Below are positions 44,993-56,229 of a stretch of DNA of 64,000 nucleotides, one piece after another. Numbering within the stretch: the stretch's first letter is position 1; each line of letters starts with the position of its first letter. The stretch covers positions 33,879,088 through 33,943,087 of the forward strand of contig CM061919.1 in assembly GCA_031002005.1 (NCBI GenBank), given 5' to 3'. The notes under the pieces are model-generated. The model was not told where the DNA came from, did not search any database, and saw only the letters and a program-made list of their open reading frames with translations. Origin of the DNA: Vandiemenella viatica. Taxonomy: Eukaryota; Arthropoda; Insecta; Orthoptera; Morabidae. A program made the translations under genes and the position numbers.

Positions 44993-45234
44993 ACTGGGGC
45001 GGTGTAATGGTTAGCGTTCTCGCCTCGCATTCGGGAGGACGGCGGTTCGATTCCTCGTCCTGGCATCCAGATTTGGGTTTTCCATGGTTTCCCCAAATCA
45101 CTCCAGGCAAATGCCGGGATGTTTGCTTCAAAACCCCATGGACGAATTCCTTCCCATTCCTTGCCGTCATCCTTGCCCCCCATCCTTTCCCGTCTCTAAA
45201 GACCTCGATATTGAAAAGAGATGTAAAGCAGTTA

Positions 45235-45278
<44 letters not shown>

Positions 45279-45285
45279 AAAAAAC
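44993..45285 (+). mobile_element. SINE family 1, full length, inserted in the satellite
   Basis: A tRNA-like head (A-box-like GTGTAATGGTTAGCG at 45002; B-box-like GGTTCGATTCC at 45044), a body ending CCCGTCTCTAAAGACCTCGA, and a long A-rich tail to 45284. ACATCCAGTGAGACC (44977-44991) and ACATCCAGTGAGGACC (45286-45301) flank it. They look like a target duplication but also match the satellite unit, so the satellite itself could supply one of them. Confidence 0.93.
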
Positions 45286-48200
45286 ACATCCAGTGAGGAC
45301 CGGGAAGGGTGGAACCAAGACCAGAGGGTTAATTTCGCGAAAGGCGCAGGCAAATACATCCAGTGAGCGCCGTACGTAAGGCGGTTGTGGTTACGATGGA
45401 TTGCGGCTTGGTTCAGAGGGATAATGTCGCGAAGGGCGGAAGCAAATCCATTCAGTGAGGGCCGTGCCTATGGTGGTGGCGGTTATGTTGGAATGCTGCT
45501 TTGACCAGAGGAATTTTGTCGGGAAGGGCGCAAGGAATTATCTCCTGTTAGGCACGTGCGTAAGGCGCTTGTTGTGACGTTGGAATGCTGCCTGGACCAG
45601 AGGGATAATGTCGCGAAGATCTCAAGGAAATACATCCAGTGAGGTTCGCCTATGGTGGATGCTGTTATGTTTGAAATCGGCTTGGATAAAGCGATAATTG
45701 CGCAAAGGGCGCTTGGAAATACACCAGTGATGGCCGTGCGTTAGGCGGTTGTGGTTACGTTGGAATGTGGCTTGGACCAGAGGGATAATGTCGCGAAGGG
45801 CGCAAGCAAATACATCCTGTTAATGCTGTGAGTATTGTGGTTGCGGTTACGTTGGAATGCGGCTAAGACGATAGGAATAATTTCGCGAAGGGCGCAATGA
45901 AATACCTCCTGTGAGGGACGTGCGTAAGGCGGTAGTGGTTAGCTTAGAAATCGGCTTGGATAAGTGGGATACTGTCGCGAACGGCGGGTGTGAGGGTAGT
46001 GAGAGTGGCGGTTGCGGTTACATTCAAATATGGCTTGGACTAGAGGAATGATTTCGCGTAGAGCGCAGGCAAATACTGTACATCAAGTGATGGCCGTGCG
46101 TAAGGCGGTTGTGATTACATTGGAATGTGGCTTGGAACCGTAGGGAGCAAGCAAATACTTCTAGTGAGGGCCGTGCGTATGGCGGTTGTGGTTAGGTTGG
46201 AAATCTGCGTGGATAAGTGGGAAAATTTCGCGAAAGGCACAAGCAGATAAATCCTGTGAGGGCCGTGAGAATGGCGGTTGCGGTTACGTTGGAATGCGGC
46301 TTTCACAAGAGGAATAATTTCGGGAAAATCGCAAGGAAATACCTTCTGTGACGGAAGTGCGTAAGGCACTTGTAGTGTCATTGGATTGCAGTTTTGACGA
46401 GAAGGATTATGACGTGAAGGGTGCAAGAAAATACTTCCCTTGAGGTTGGTGGGTAAGGGCGGTTGTGGTTAGGTTGGACTGCGGGTTGGACCAGAGGACT
46501 AATTTCAGGAAGGGCGCAAGCCAATACTTCCCGTGAGGGCCGTGCGAATGCCTGTTGTGATTACGTTGGAATGCGGCTTGGATGAGAGGGATAATTTTGT
46601 GAAGAGCACAAGCAAATACATCCAGTGGGGGCCGTGATTATAACGGTTGCGGTTACGTTGGAATGCGGCTTGGAAAAGAGGGATAATGTCTCGAAAGGCG
46701 CAAGCAGATACATACTGTGAGGGCCATTAGAATGGTGATATCGGTGACATTGGAATTGCGGCTTTGACCAGACAAATAATTCTCGAAGGAGGGAAGGAAC
46801 TACCTGCTGTGAGGGATGTGCGTAAGGCGGTTGTTGTGACGTTCGAATGCGGCTTGGTCCAGAGGGATAATATCGTGAATGGCGCAAACTAATATTTCCA
46901 GTGAAGGCCGTGTATAAGGCGTTTGTAGTGACGTTGGAATACGGCATGGACCAGAGGGATAATGTCATGAAGGGCGCAAGCAAATACATCCTATGGTGGC
47001 CGTGCGTAAGGCGGTTGTGATTACGTTGGAATGCTGCCTGGCGCAAGCAAATACATCCAGTCAGGGCCGTAGGTAAGGCGTTTGTGGTGACGTTGGAATA
47101 CGGTATTGGACCAGAGGGATAATGTCGTGAAGGGCGCAAGCAAATACATCCAGTGAGGGCAGTGTGTAAGGCGTTTGTGTTGACGTTGGAATACGGGTTG
47201 GACCAGAGGGATAATTTCGTGAAGGGCGCAAGCAATTTCATCCAGTGGGGGGCCGTGCGTAAGGCGTTTGTGGTGACGTTGGAATACGGCTTGGACCAGA
47301 GGAATAATGTCGTGAAGGGCGCAAGCAAATACATCCAGTGAGGGCCGTGTGTAAGGCGTTTGTGGTGACGTTGGAATACGGCTTGGACCAGAGGGATAAT
47401 TTCGTGAAGGGCGCAAGGAAATACATCGAGTGGGGGCCGTGCGTAAGGCGGTTGTGGTTACGTTGGAATACGGCTTGGACCAGAGCGATAATTTCGTGAA
47501 GGGCGCAAGCAAATACATCCAGTGAGGGCCGTGTGTAAGGCGTTTGTGGTGACGTTGGAATACGTCTTGGACCAGAGGGATAATTTCGTGAAGGGCGCAA
47601 GCAAATACATCCAGTGAGGGCCGTGTGTAAGGCGTTTGTGGTGACGTTGGAAAACGGCTTGGACCAGAGGAATAATTTCGTGAAGGGCGCAAGGAAATAC
47701 ATCCAGTGAGGGCCGTGGGTAAGGCGGTTGTGGTTACGTTGGGATGCTGTCTGGTCCAGAGGGATAATTTCGTGAAATAGGCAAGCAAATACATCCAGTG
47801 AGGGCCGTGTGTAAGGCGTTTGTGGTGACGTTGGAATACGGCTTGGACCAGAGGGATAATTTCGTGAAGGGCGCAAGCAAATACATCCAGTGGGGGGCCG
47901 AGCGTAAGGCGTTTGTGGTGACGTTGGAATACGTCTTGGACCAGAGAGATAATTTCGTGAAGGGCGCAAGCAAATACATCCAGTTAGGGCCGTGTGTAAG
48001 GCGTTTGTGGTGACGTTGGAAAACGGGTTGGACCAGAGGGATAATTTCGTGAAGGGCGCAAGGAAATACATCCAGTGGGGGACCGTGCGTAAGGCGGTTG
48101 TGGTGACGTTGGAATACGGCTTGGACCAGAGAGATAATTTCGTGAAGGGCGCAAGCAAATACATCCAGTGGGGGCCGTGCGTAAAGCGGTTGTGGTTACG

Positions 48201-51200
48201 TTGGAATGCTGTCTGGTCCAGAGGAATAATTTCGTGAAGGGTGCAAGCAAATACATCCAGTGAGGGCCGTGTGTAAGGCGTTTGTGGTGACGTTGGAATA
48301 CGGCATGGACCAGAGGGATAATTTGGTGAAGGGCGCAAGGAAATACATCCAGTGAGGGCCGTGCGTAAGGTGGTTGTGGATACGCTGGGATGCTGTCTGG
48401 TCCAGAGGGATAATTTCTTTAAGGGTGCAAGCAAGTACATCCAGAGAGGGCCGCGCGTAAGGCGGTTGTGGTTACGTTTGAATGCTGTCTGGTCGAGAGG
48501 GATAATGTCGTGAAGGTGGCAAGCAAATACATCCAGTGAGGGCCGTGTGTAAGGCGTTTGTGGTTACGTTGGAATGCTGTCTGGTCGAGAGGGATAATAT
48601 CTTGAAGGGCGCAAGCAAATACACCCAGTGAGGGCCTTGTGTATGGCGTTTGTAGTGACGTTGGAATACGGCTTGAACAGGAGGGATAATTTCGTGAAGG
48701 GCGCAAGGAAATACATCCAGTGAGGGCCGTGCGTAAGGCGGTTGTGGTTACGTTGGGATGCTGTCTGGTCCAGTGGGATAATTTCGTCAAGGTTGCAAGC
48801 AAGTACATCCAGAGAGGGCCGCGCGTAAGGCGGTTGTGGTTACGTTGGAATGCTGTCTGGTCGATAGGGATAATGTCGTGAAGGGGGCAAGCAAATACAT
48901 CCAGTGAGGGCCGTGTATAAGGCGTTTCTGGTGACGTTGGAATAGGGCTTGGACCTGAGGGATAATTTCGTGAAGGGCGCAAGCAAATACATCCAGTGGG
49001 GGCCGTGCGTAAGGCGGTTGTGGTTACGTTGGAATGCTGTCTGGTCCAGAATGATAATTTCTTGAAGGGCGCAAGGAAATACATCCAGTGAGGGCCGTGA
49101 CTATGGCGGTTGCGGTTACGTTGGAATGCGGCTTTCACAAGAGGAATAATTTCGGGAAGATTGCAAGGAAATGCCTCTCGTGAGGGAAGTGCGTAAGGCG
49201 CTTGTGGTGACACTGGATTGCGGTTTTGACCAGAAGGATTATGTCGCGAAGGGTGCAAGTAAATACTTCCAGTGTGGGCCGTGCGTAAGGCGGTTGTGGT
49301 TATGTTGGAATGCGGCTCTGACCAGAGGAATAATTTCCGGAATGGCGCAAGCAAATACTTTCAGTGAGGGCCGTGTGTATGGGTGTTGTGGTTACGTTGG
49401 AATGCGGCTTGGACCAGAGGGATAATTTCGCTGAGGGCGCAAGGAAATATCTCCAGTAAGGGCCGTGCACAATGCGGTTGTGGTTACTTTGGCATGCGGC
49501 TTGGATAAGAGGGATAATGTCGCGAAGGGCGCAAGCAAATACATCCTGTTAGGGCCGTGAGAATGGCGGTTGCAGTTACGTTGGAATCCGGCTTGGACCA
49601 AAGGAATAAATTCGCGAAGGCCGCTTGCATATAGATCCAGTGAGGCCGTTCGTAAGGCGGTTGTGGCTACGTTGGAATGCGGCATGGACCAGAATAATAA
49701 TTTCGCGTAGGGTGCAAGGAAATACCTTCAGTGAAAGACGTGCGTAAGGCGATTAGGGTGACGTTGGAATGTTGCTTGGACCAGAGGGATAATGTCACGA
49801 ATGGCGCGAGCAAAGAAATCCAGTGATGGCGATGTATAAGGGAGTTGTGGTGACGTTGAAATTCTGCTAGGACCAGAGGGATAATCTCTCGAAGGGCGCG
49901 AGCAAATACATTCAGTAAAGGCTTTGGGTAAGGCGGTGTGGTTACGTTACAATGCAGCTTGGACCAGATTAATAATGTCGGGATGGGGCGCAAGGAAATA
50001 CCTCCAGTGCGTAAGGTGGTTGTAGTTACATTGGAATGCGGCCTGGATAAAAGGGGTAATACCTGGAATTGCGCATGCAAATGCATCCAGTGAGGGCCGT
50101 GAATATGGAGGTTGCGGTTACGTTGGAGTATGGTTTAGATCAGAGGAATAATTTTTGCGAAGGGCGCAAGGAAATACCACCTGTGACGGACGTGCATAAT
50201 GCGTTTGTGGTGACGTTGGAATGCGTCTTGTATTAGATGGATAGTGTCGCGAAGGGCGCAAGCAAATACATCCAGTGAGGGCCGTGCGTACGGTCGTTGT
50301 GTATACGTTGGGATGCGGCTTGGACATGAGGGATATTGACGCGAAGGGCGCAAGAAAAATTCATTCTGTGAGGGCCTCGATTATGGCGGTTTCGGTTAAG
50401 ACGGATTGCGTCTTGGACCAGAGAAATAAGGGCGAAGGGCGCAAGGAAATAACTTCTGAGAGGGACGTGTGTAAGGCGGTTGTTGTGACGTTGGAATGTG
50501 GGTTGGTCCAGATGGATAATGTCGCAAAGGGAGCAAGCAAATACACCTTGTGAGGGCCGTGATAATTGCGGTTGCGGTTACGATGGATTTCGTCTTGAAC
50601 CAGAGGTATATTTTCGCGAAGGGCGCAAGAAGATCCCTCATGTGAGGGATGTATTGTAAAGCAGTTGTGGTAGAGTTGGAATGCGGCATGGAACAGATGA
50701 ATAATGCCGTGAAGGGTGCGAGCAAATAGATCCAGTGTGGACCGTTCGTAAGGTGGATGCTGTTACGTTGGAATGCGGCTTGGAGCAGAAGGAAATTGTC
50801 GCTATGTGCTAAAGCTAATACATCCAGTGAGGGCCTTTCGTACGTCAGTTGTGTTTACGTTGGAATGCGGCTTGGACATGAGGGATAATGTCGTGAAGGG
50901 TGCAAGCAAATTTATTCTCTACGGTCCTTGAGTATTGCGGTTGCGGTTACGTTAGTTGCGTTTTGGACCAGACGAATAAATTCGCGAAGGGCGCAAGGAA
51001 ATAGCTCCTATGAGGGCCATGGTTACGTTGGAATGCGTCTTGTACCAGAGGGATAATGATGCGAATGGCGCAAGTAAATATATCCAGTGAGGGCCGTGCG
51101 TAAGGAGATTTGCTTTCGTTGGAATGCGGCTTGGACCAGACGGATAATTTAATGAAGGGTGAAAGAAAATGAATCCTGTGAGGGCCATGCGGGAGACGGT

Positions 51201-52190
51201 TCCGGTTACGTTGAAATGTGGCATGAACCAGAGGGATAATTTCGCGAAGGGCGCAAGGAAATACCTCCTGTGATGGTCGTTCGGAAGGCGGTTGTAGTTA
51301 CGTTGGAATGCGGCTTGGATAAGAGGAGTAATGTCGGGGATGGCGCAAGCAAATATATCCTGTGACGGCCGTGAGAATGGCTGTTGGATTTACGTTGGAA
51401 TGCGGCCTGGACCAGAGGGATAAGTCGTGACGGGCTAGAGCAAGTACACCCTGTGAAGGATGCTCGTAAGGGTGGTTGTGGTGAAGTTGGCATGCGGCTT
51501 GGACCAGAGGGATAATGTCGTGAAGGCCGCAAGCAAATACATTCAGTGAGGGACGTGGGTATGACAGTTGGATTCACGTTGGAATGCCGCTGGACCAGAG
51601 GGACAATCTCGTGACGGGCTCAATCAAGTACAAACTGTCAGGGATGCTCGTAAGGTGGTTGTGGTGAAGTTGGAATGCGGTTTGACCAGTGGGATCATGT
51701 CACGAAGTGCGCAACCAATTATATTCTGTGAAAGCCATGCGTAAGGTGGTGGCGGTCAGTTTGGAATGCGGCTTGGCCCCGAGGGATAACGTTGCGAAGG
51801 GCGCGAGCAAATTCATTCAGTGGGGCCTTGCGTAAGGCGGTTGTGACTAGGTTACAATGTGTTGGACTACAGGATTAATGTCACGTTGGGCGCAAGGAAA
51901 TACCTTCTGTGATGGGCGTGCGTAAGGCGGTTGTAGTTACGTTGGAATGCGGCTTGGATAAGAGGGGTAATGTCGCGAATGGCGCATGAAAATACATCCA
52001 GTGTGTGCTGTGCGTAAGGCGGTTGCGATTACTTTGGATTTCGGCTTGGATTCGCGAATGGCGTAAGCAAATACAACCTGTAGGGCCGTGCGTAAGGCGG
52101 TTGCGGTTACGTTGGTATGTGGCTTGGTCCAGAGGGATAATGTCGCGAAGGGCGCAAGTAAATACATCCTTTGAGGGCCGTGCATAAGGC
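45286..52190. repeat. Satellite array, diverged part with a second homogeneous block
   Basis: Same unit, about 92 bp, in a form reading GAGGGCCGTGCGTAAGGCGG and ACCAGAGGGATAATTTCG. Units differ strongly from each other, with indels, except at about 47040-49020, where many share GGCGTTTGTGGTGACG and GGAATACGGCTTGGACC. That block looks like an independent, later local amplification. A minus-strand frame stays open for 400 codons across 48440-47238, again from repeat phase rather than from a gene. Confidence 0.95.
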
Positions 52191-52570
52191 GGTTGCAATT
52201 ATGTCGGAATACCCCGTGGACCTGAAAGAAAGTTTCGTCTATTCACATCTGGGAGATTTATGCGTAATTCGGTTTCGGTTAGTTAGGAATACGCTGTGGA
52301 CCAGAAGGAAAATGTCATCTACTCACATCTGTGAAGTTGTGTGCATAATCCGGTGCAGTTAGGTTTTAATGCGGCCTGGACCAGAAGGAAAATGTCGTCT
52401 GTTCACATCTGTTGGTTTTTGTGCGTAATGCGGTTGTGGTTAGGTTGGATAACGGCCTGGACCATAAGGAAAATTTTATCGATACATCTGTGAGATCTGT
52501 GGGTAAAGTGGTTGTGGTTAGCTTGGAATGCAGCGTGAACTAGAAGGATAATGTCACCTAAGACACATGT
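52191..52570. repeat. Satellite array, oldest edge units
   Basis: About four units of roughly 90 bp keep GGACCAGAAGGAAAATGTC and GTGCGTAATxCGGTTxxGGTTAG but replace the CAAGCAAATACATCC part with TCACATCTGTGA. They grade into unrelated AT-rich sequence near 52570. Confidence 0.8.
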
Positions 52571-53100
52571 AATTTCCGGAATATCGGATCTCAAAACAAA
52601 CAAAAAAATAATAATAATAATTTCTAAAAAATGTGTCCTATGTTACGATAAACTTAACGTCATAATTTCCCAGTGACAACATTACATATATCCAAGAAAT
52701 TCAATTGTCGGTAATAATTAAGTATATGATTTCTCTGTGAAAATATAAACATTTTCTTCACGTAGAAATTACCACCAGGCGATATAATCTGTTGCGTTCT
52801 AAACGTAAAAATGTGATGTTTAATTATTTTTAAATAAATTAAGTAATGTTTAATGAAATAAATTATGGAATTTTAATCATTTTTAAGTGTGTTTAAATAA
52901 TTTTACACAATATCAATCGAATTCTTGTGGAATCTGATCTCTGTCAGACACAGTTTCTGATATCATTGTATCAATGTCTTCACTGTCAGATTCATTCAAC
53001 TCAATATCGACACGAGATCTTTTCTCCGGTAGTAGCATACATTCAATTTGTGGATGTAATGTGGGTGGATCAATTTCCCATAGTGTTAAGCCTTCCTTTG
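52571..53100. other. AT-rich sequence after the satellite
   Basis: No gene seen. The distal end (about 53000-53100) may contain the end of the Merlin element described next. Confidence 0.4.
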
Positions 53101-53129
53101 TTTCTTTTAAAGTAGTTTGTTTTGGTTTT

Positions 53130-53852
53130 CCTAATCGCTAATGGTGTTTCTTTTATCTTCTTTGCTTAAAAATTCACCTATGCTATGGTTGGTTTACCGT
53201 TGAGGAAGAGAACAGTTTCTCAATTCCACTGTATTGCTTAGCACTGTCTGTGCATATCTTGGAGGTGTTACGGTGAATGTACCTGTGGATATATGGCCAC
53301 AATTCCCTTTTGGTTTTAGAAGTCACTTTGAAAAATAGGCCAGACTTGGTTTCATTACAATATAGACCTAGGACGGTAGTTGTCATTTGCTCTGTCAGAC
53401 GGCCGCGATTGTATTTTCTTTATGTTAGAAATGTTTAATCGATTTGTACCGTTTTGTCTTCGCCACCCAATACAATTTCAGCACGAGAAAGATATAACTT
53501 CCGCCACTTCCCGACAATAGCTATAGTAGTCTAAGATTGTACTCCAACTCACTTCTTTGCCATTACTTTAGTAATGCCAAGATGTAAGATTCTCATATAC
53601 ATCACTGATTTTTATGTCGATGGAGAAACTAAGAATTATGGCCAGAGTTTCTTTAAAAGAAATTCGACAGGAAGACCCATCGAAAAACGTACCTGTACAA
53701 GGATTTATGGTATTGCGGCACCACCACTTTATCTTTTTTGTCCTTCCTGAGGAACATATCCATATCCAGCCCATCTTTTTCGAAGAGGAATTTTCAACCA
53801 TCACTGGAAGACCAAAAACTGTTGGTGGAGTTGTCGAACGTGCAGGAATCAA
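53130..53852 (-). pseudogene. Merlin-type (IS1016/ISXO2-like) DDE transposase remnant
   Basis: Minus strand. From 53852, WWCRNTINPCTGTFFDGSSC then ISFKETLAIIL resembles the N-terminal zinc-binding and 'RTGTFF' region of Merlin and ISXO2-like transposases. After a stop near 53565, SRAEIVLGGEDKTVQIDKTF then, past one stop, RKYNRGRLTEQ carries the expected first catalytic Asp (VQID). 53386-53183 reads TTVLGLYCNETKSGLFFKVT, then LWPYIHRYIHRN, ICTDSAKQYSGI (second Asp) and STVNQP. Later sequence (VNHSI) fits the end of the domain. Stops interrupt it at least twice. I did not identify terminal repeats. Confidence 0.7.
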
Positions 53853-54199
53853 TTTTATTTCTTTAAAAAATGAATAATTTGTTCCTTCGTTGCTATTAAA
53901 TTGCTAAATGATGTATACGTAGATGTTGAAATTCTCTAATAGTGGATGTATCAAAGGATTTTTTTCTCACACTTTTGAAGAAGTAGTGTCATCAGTAAAA
54001 GCAACGACTTACTATATCGTAAAGAATGTTGCTATGGCGACGGTTTGTAATTGGAATGGTGACTTCAAGTTAAAGGCGCTATTAATTTCTATTTATAAAG
54101 AAGCATCTTAAAGTTATATATGACGACCTTAATTTTTTTGTTTTGCTCATTATGATAAATGTACGTCGAAATATTTACCTCCGAAAGAAATTTCTTTAA

Positions 54200-54275
54200 T
54201 TACAAATAGGTTGGGTGGGGGCGGTGGGGGCGGTCCGCCCCGGGTGTCACCCGTTTGGGGGTGACACCCACATTT
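54200..54275. repeat. GC-rich double palindrome
   Basis: GGGGCGGTCCGCCCC (54226-54240) is an inverted repeat with one central base. GGGTGTCACCC (54241-54251) and GGGTGACACCC (54258-54268) form a perfect 11-bp hairpin with a 6-base loop. Both lie in AT-rich surroundings. They may be the end of an unrecognised DNA transposon. Confidence 0.8.
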
Positions 54276-55085
54276 CGAAAATAGTAATCGAAATTAGTGT
54301 GACACAAAAAAATTAATAAACTTCTTTTATCCTTTGGTGTCGAAACCGTCTAGTTTTATTGTTATGAATATTTGTTTTTAGGTTGATCTAGCGCTTTTTC
54401 AAATGCAATTCAGGCAGCTGTGCTCATTCGTTATAGTAGAATATAATTGTTGGCAATACCGTGCGCTTAAACAAAGAGAGCACCGCTCTGTAGCTCCAAC
54501 AATCACAAGAAATCGTTCATTGTTGTGCTTGCCGTCCGTCACTGTTGTTTGGTTTGTTAGAAGCGGCGGTGGATATAATGTAAGTTTTATTGCATAAAAA
54601 GAGGAAGTTTTAAAATTAAAGTTTATGTATAATTGCTAAAATCATAGTAATTAGACAGTTAAATTGTAAATCCTCGAAAATATTTGGAGAAAATTTGGAA
54701 ATGAAAACCAAGCGTATGTCGGAATACGCGTAGTCTAGGTTTTAAAATTGTTTTGCTTATTTAGAATTCCATTAGCTTTCAAGCTAAGATTTAAAAGTGC
54801 TTTGAAGTTTTTCTAGTAATTTTTTAATTTATTATCTGACAGATTCGTGATGTACAAACTGAGTACATTTCGCGTTATCCGATTTACACTCTGCGTACCT
54901 GCCTATTATCGACAGTGCACCTATATTCGACATGAAATCGTATCATGTTCGAATTTATGCTAGTAAAAACTGTGCATTAAACTAGCAATACTGTCAGGTT
55001 TCAAATCAATCTGAACGGGTCCAAGTGTTCGTTGATGGTATCGTCCGTCGTTGGTAATCAGTTTTTGTAAAGCTTGTGTTTAAAA
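54276..55085. other. No gene seen
   Basis: A 64-codon open stretch at 54403-54597 has no recognisable domain. The rest is AT-rich. Confidence 0.4.
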
Positions 55086-55096
55086 CAGTCGGAACC

Positions 55097-55283
55097 GTAA
55101 CTGTTGTGTATAGAACTGTAATGTAAATTATATATATTTAAAACTGTAAAGGAAATGAAATGTAAATTGTTAAACTATGTAAATAGAACTGTAAAGTAAT
55201 GAAATGTGAATTGTCATAAAACGCAAAGAACTTGGCTGTGTGGCTGATAAGGCCGAAAGCCATTTAAATAAATAAATAAAAAA
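55097..55283 (+). mobile_element. Retroposed 5'-truncated LINE tail with target duplication
   Basis: A 187-bp insert ending GGCTGATAAGGCCGAAAGCC followed by an (AAAT)n tail, a 3' end type seen in insect non-LTR elements. It is flanked by AGTCGGAACCG at 55086-55096 and again at 55284-55294, a perfect 11-bp target duplication. The insert body consists of repeated GTAAA-type words. Confidence 0.85.
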
Positions 55284-55299
55284 AGTCGGAACCGCGTAT

Positions 55300-56225
55300 C
55301 TTGCTAGCGAAATCGTAACATTAGTAAGCACTTAAATTCTAGGTTCATGTAAGTTTGCTATGCTTTCTTCTGATCGAGAATATGCAAATATGATCGCGAT
55401 GAAATAAATAAGCGTATGATTCTCTATGAATTTTCCATAATAAATTTAGAGAAGAAGAAAATTTGTATTATGGGTAACCCCTCTGTCGAATACAGGTGTA
55501 TTCCTTAAATCGACAGGGATGTCGAACTTTTGTTCCTGATCAAACTGAGCGAACATTCAAGCCGTTTACAACATTTTTATTTATATGCTACATAGCGGCG
55601 CTAGAAATGTAAAATTAACACGTGAAGACGGTCTTCAGTACATACAATGTCATATTTAGAAGTCTGTAGCTACGTGTATCTTAGGCGGATAGTAAAATAC
55701 TTCACTTGTGAAGTACTTCATGTAAAGACGGCAGATACCGCAAAGGCATGTTCTTATATTACCTAAGCCGTTTTTTTTTTTTTTTTTTTTAAATTCGTTG
55801 TTTTTATATTGCATTTATTGTTCTATTTTTATGAAGGAACTTAATGTAGAGTTGCTTCTCTGACTATACAGTCTCTCCCAGGGTCTCACGACTTGTGGGA
55901 CCCGGATTCTGGGTTTGCACCGATGGAACCCCATCTGGGTCTGGAATTGCTTCTACTTGGATCAAGCCACTTCTGTTAACTTTCCTCTCGATATCCCTTG
56001 CGAAGTCATTTAAATACAACCTATGTTAACGTTTCAACAACAAATGATTGGGTAGTTTTCGATTTTTAAAAATTTATAGCGAAATATTATGGTCGCCCTA
56101 TAGTTACACTGGCAAAAATTAGAATCTCACCATGCATACAGGAATGGTAGAATTTTAGGAAACTTTGAAGATATATCCAGGGCCATACCCAGAAGAAATG
56201 ATAGCAAATGGAAATGGATCAGGAT
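55300..56225. other. No gene seen
   Basis: AT-rich, with a 22-base T-run near 55770. No open frame of interest. Confidence 0.4.
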
Positions 56226-56229
56226 AAGT

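Noticed and set aside
39362..52190. Dozens of open frames of 60-400 codons on both strands
   Set aside because: They are phase by-products of a 91/92-bp satellite unit and repeat the same short peptide in shifting frames.
39362..52570. CRISPR-like array
   Set aside because: The whole 91/92-bp unit is repeated with no unique spacers, and the window is eukaryotic.
53614..53877. 87-codon plus-strand open frame
   Set aside because: It lies opposite the Merlin transposase N-terminus, which has recognisable motifs, so it is treated as a shadow.
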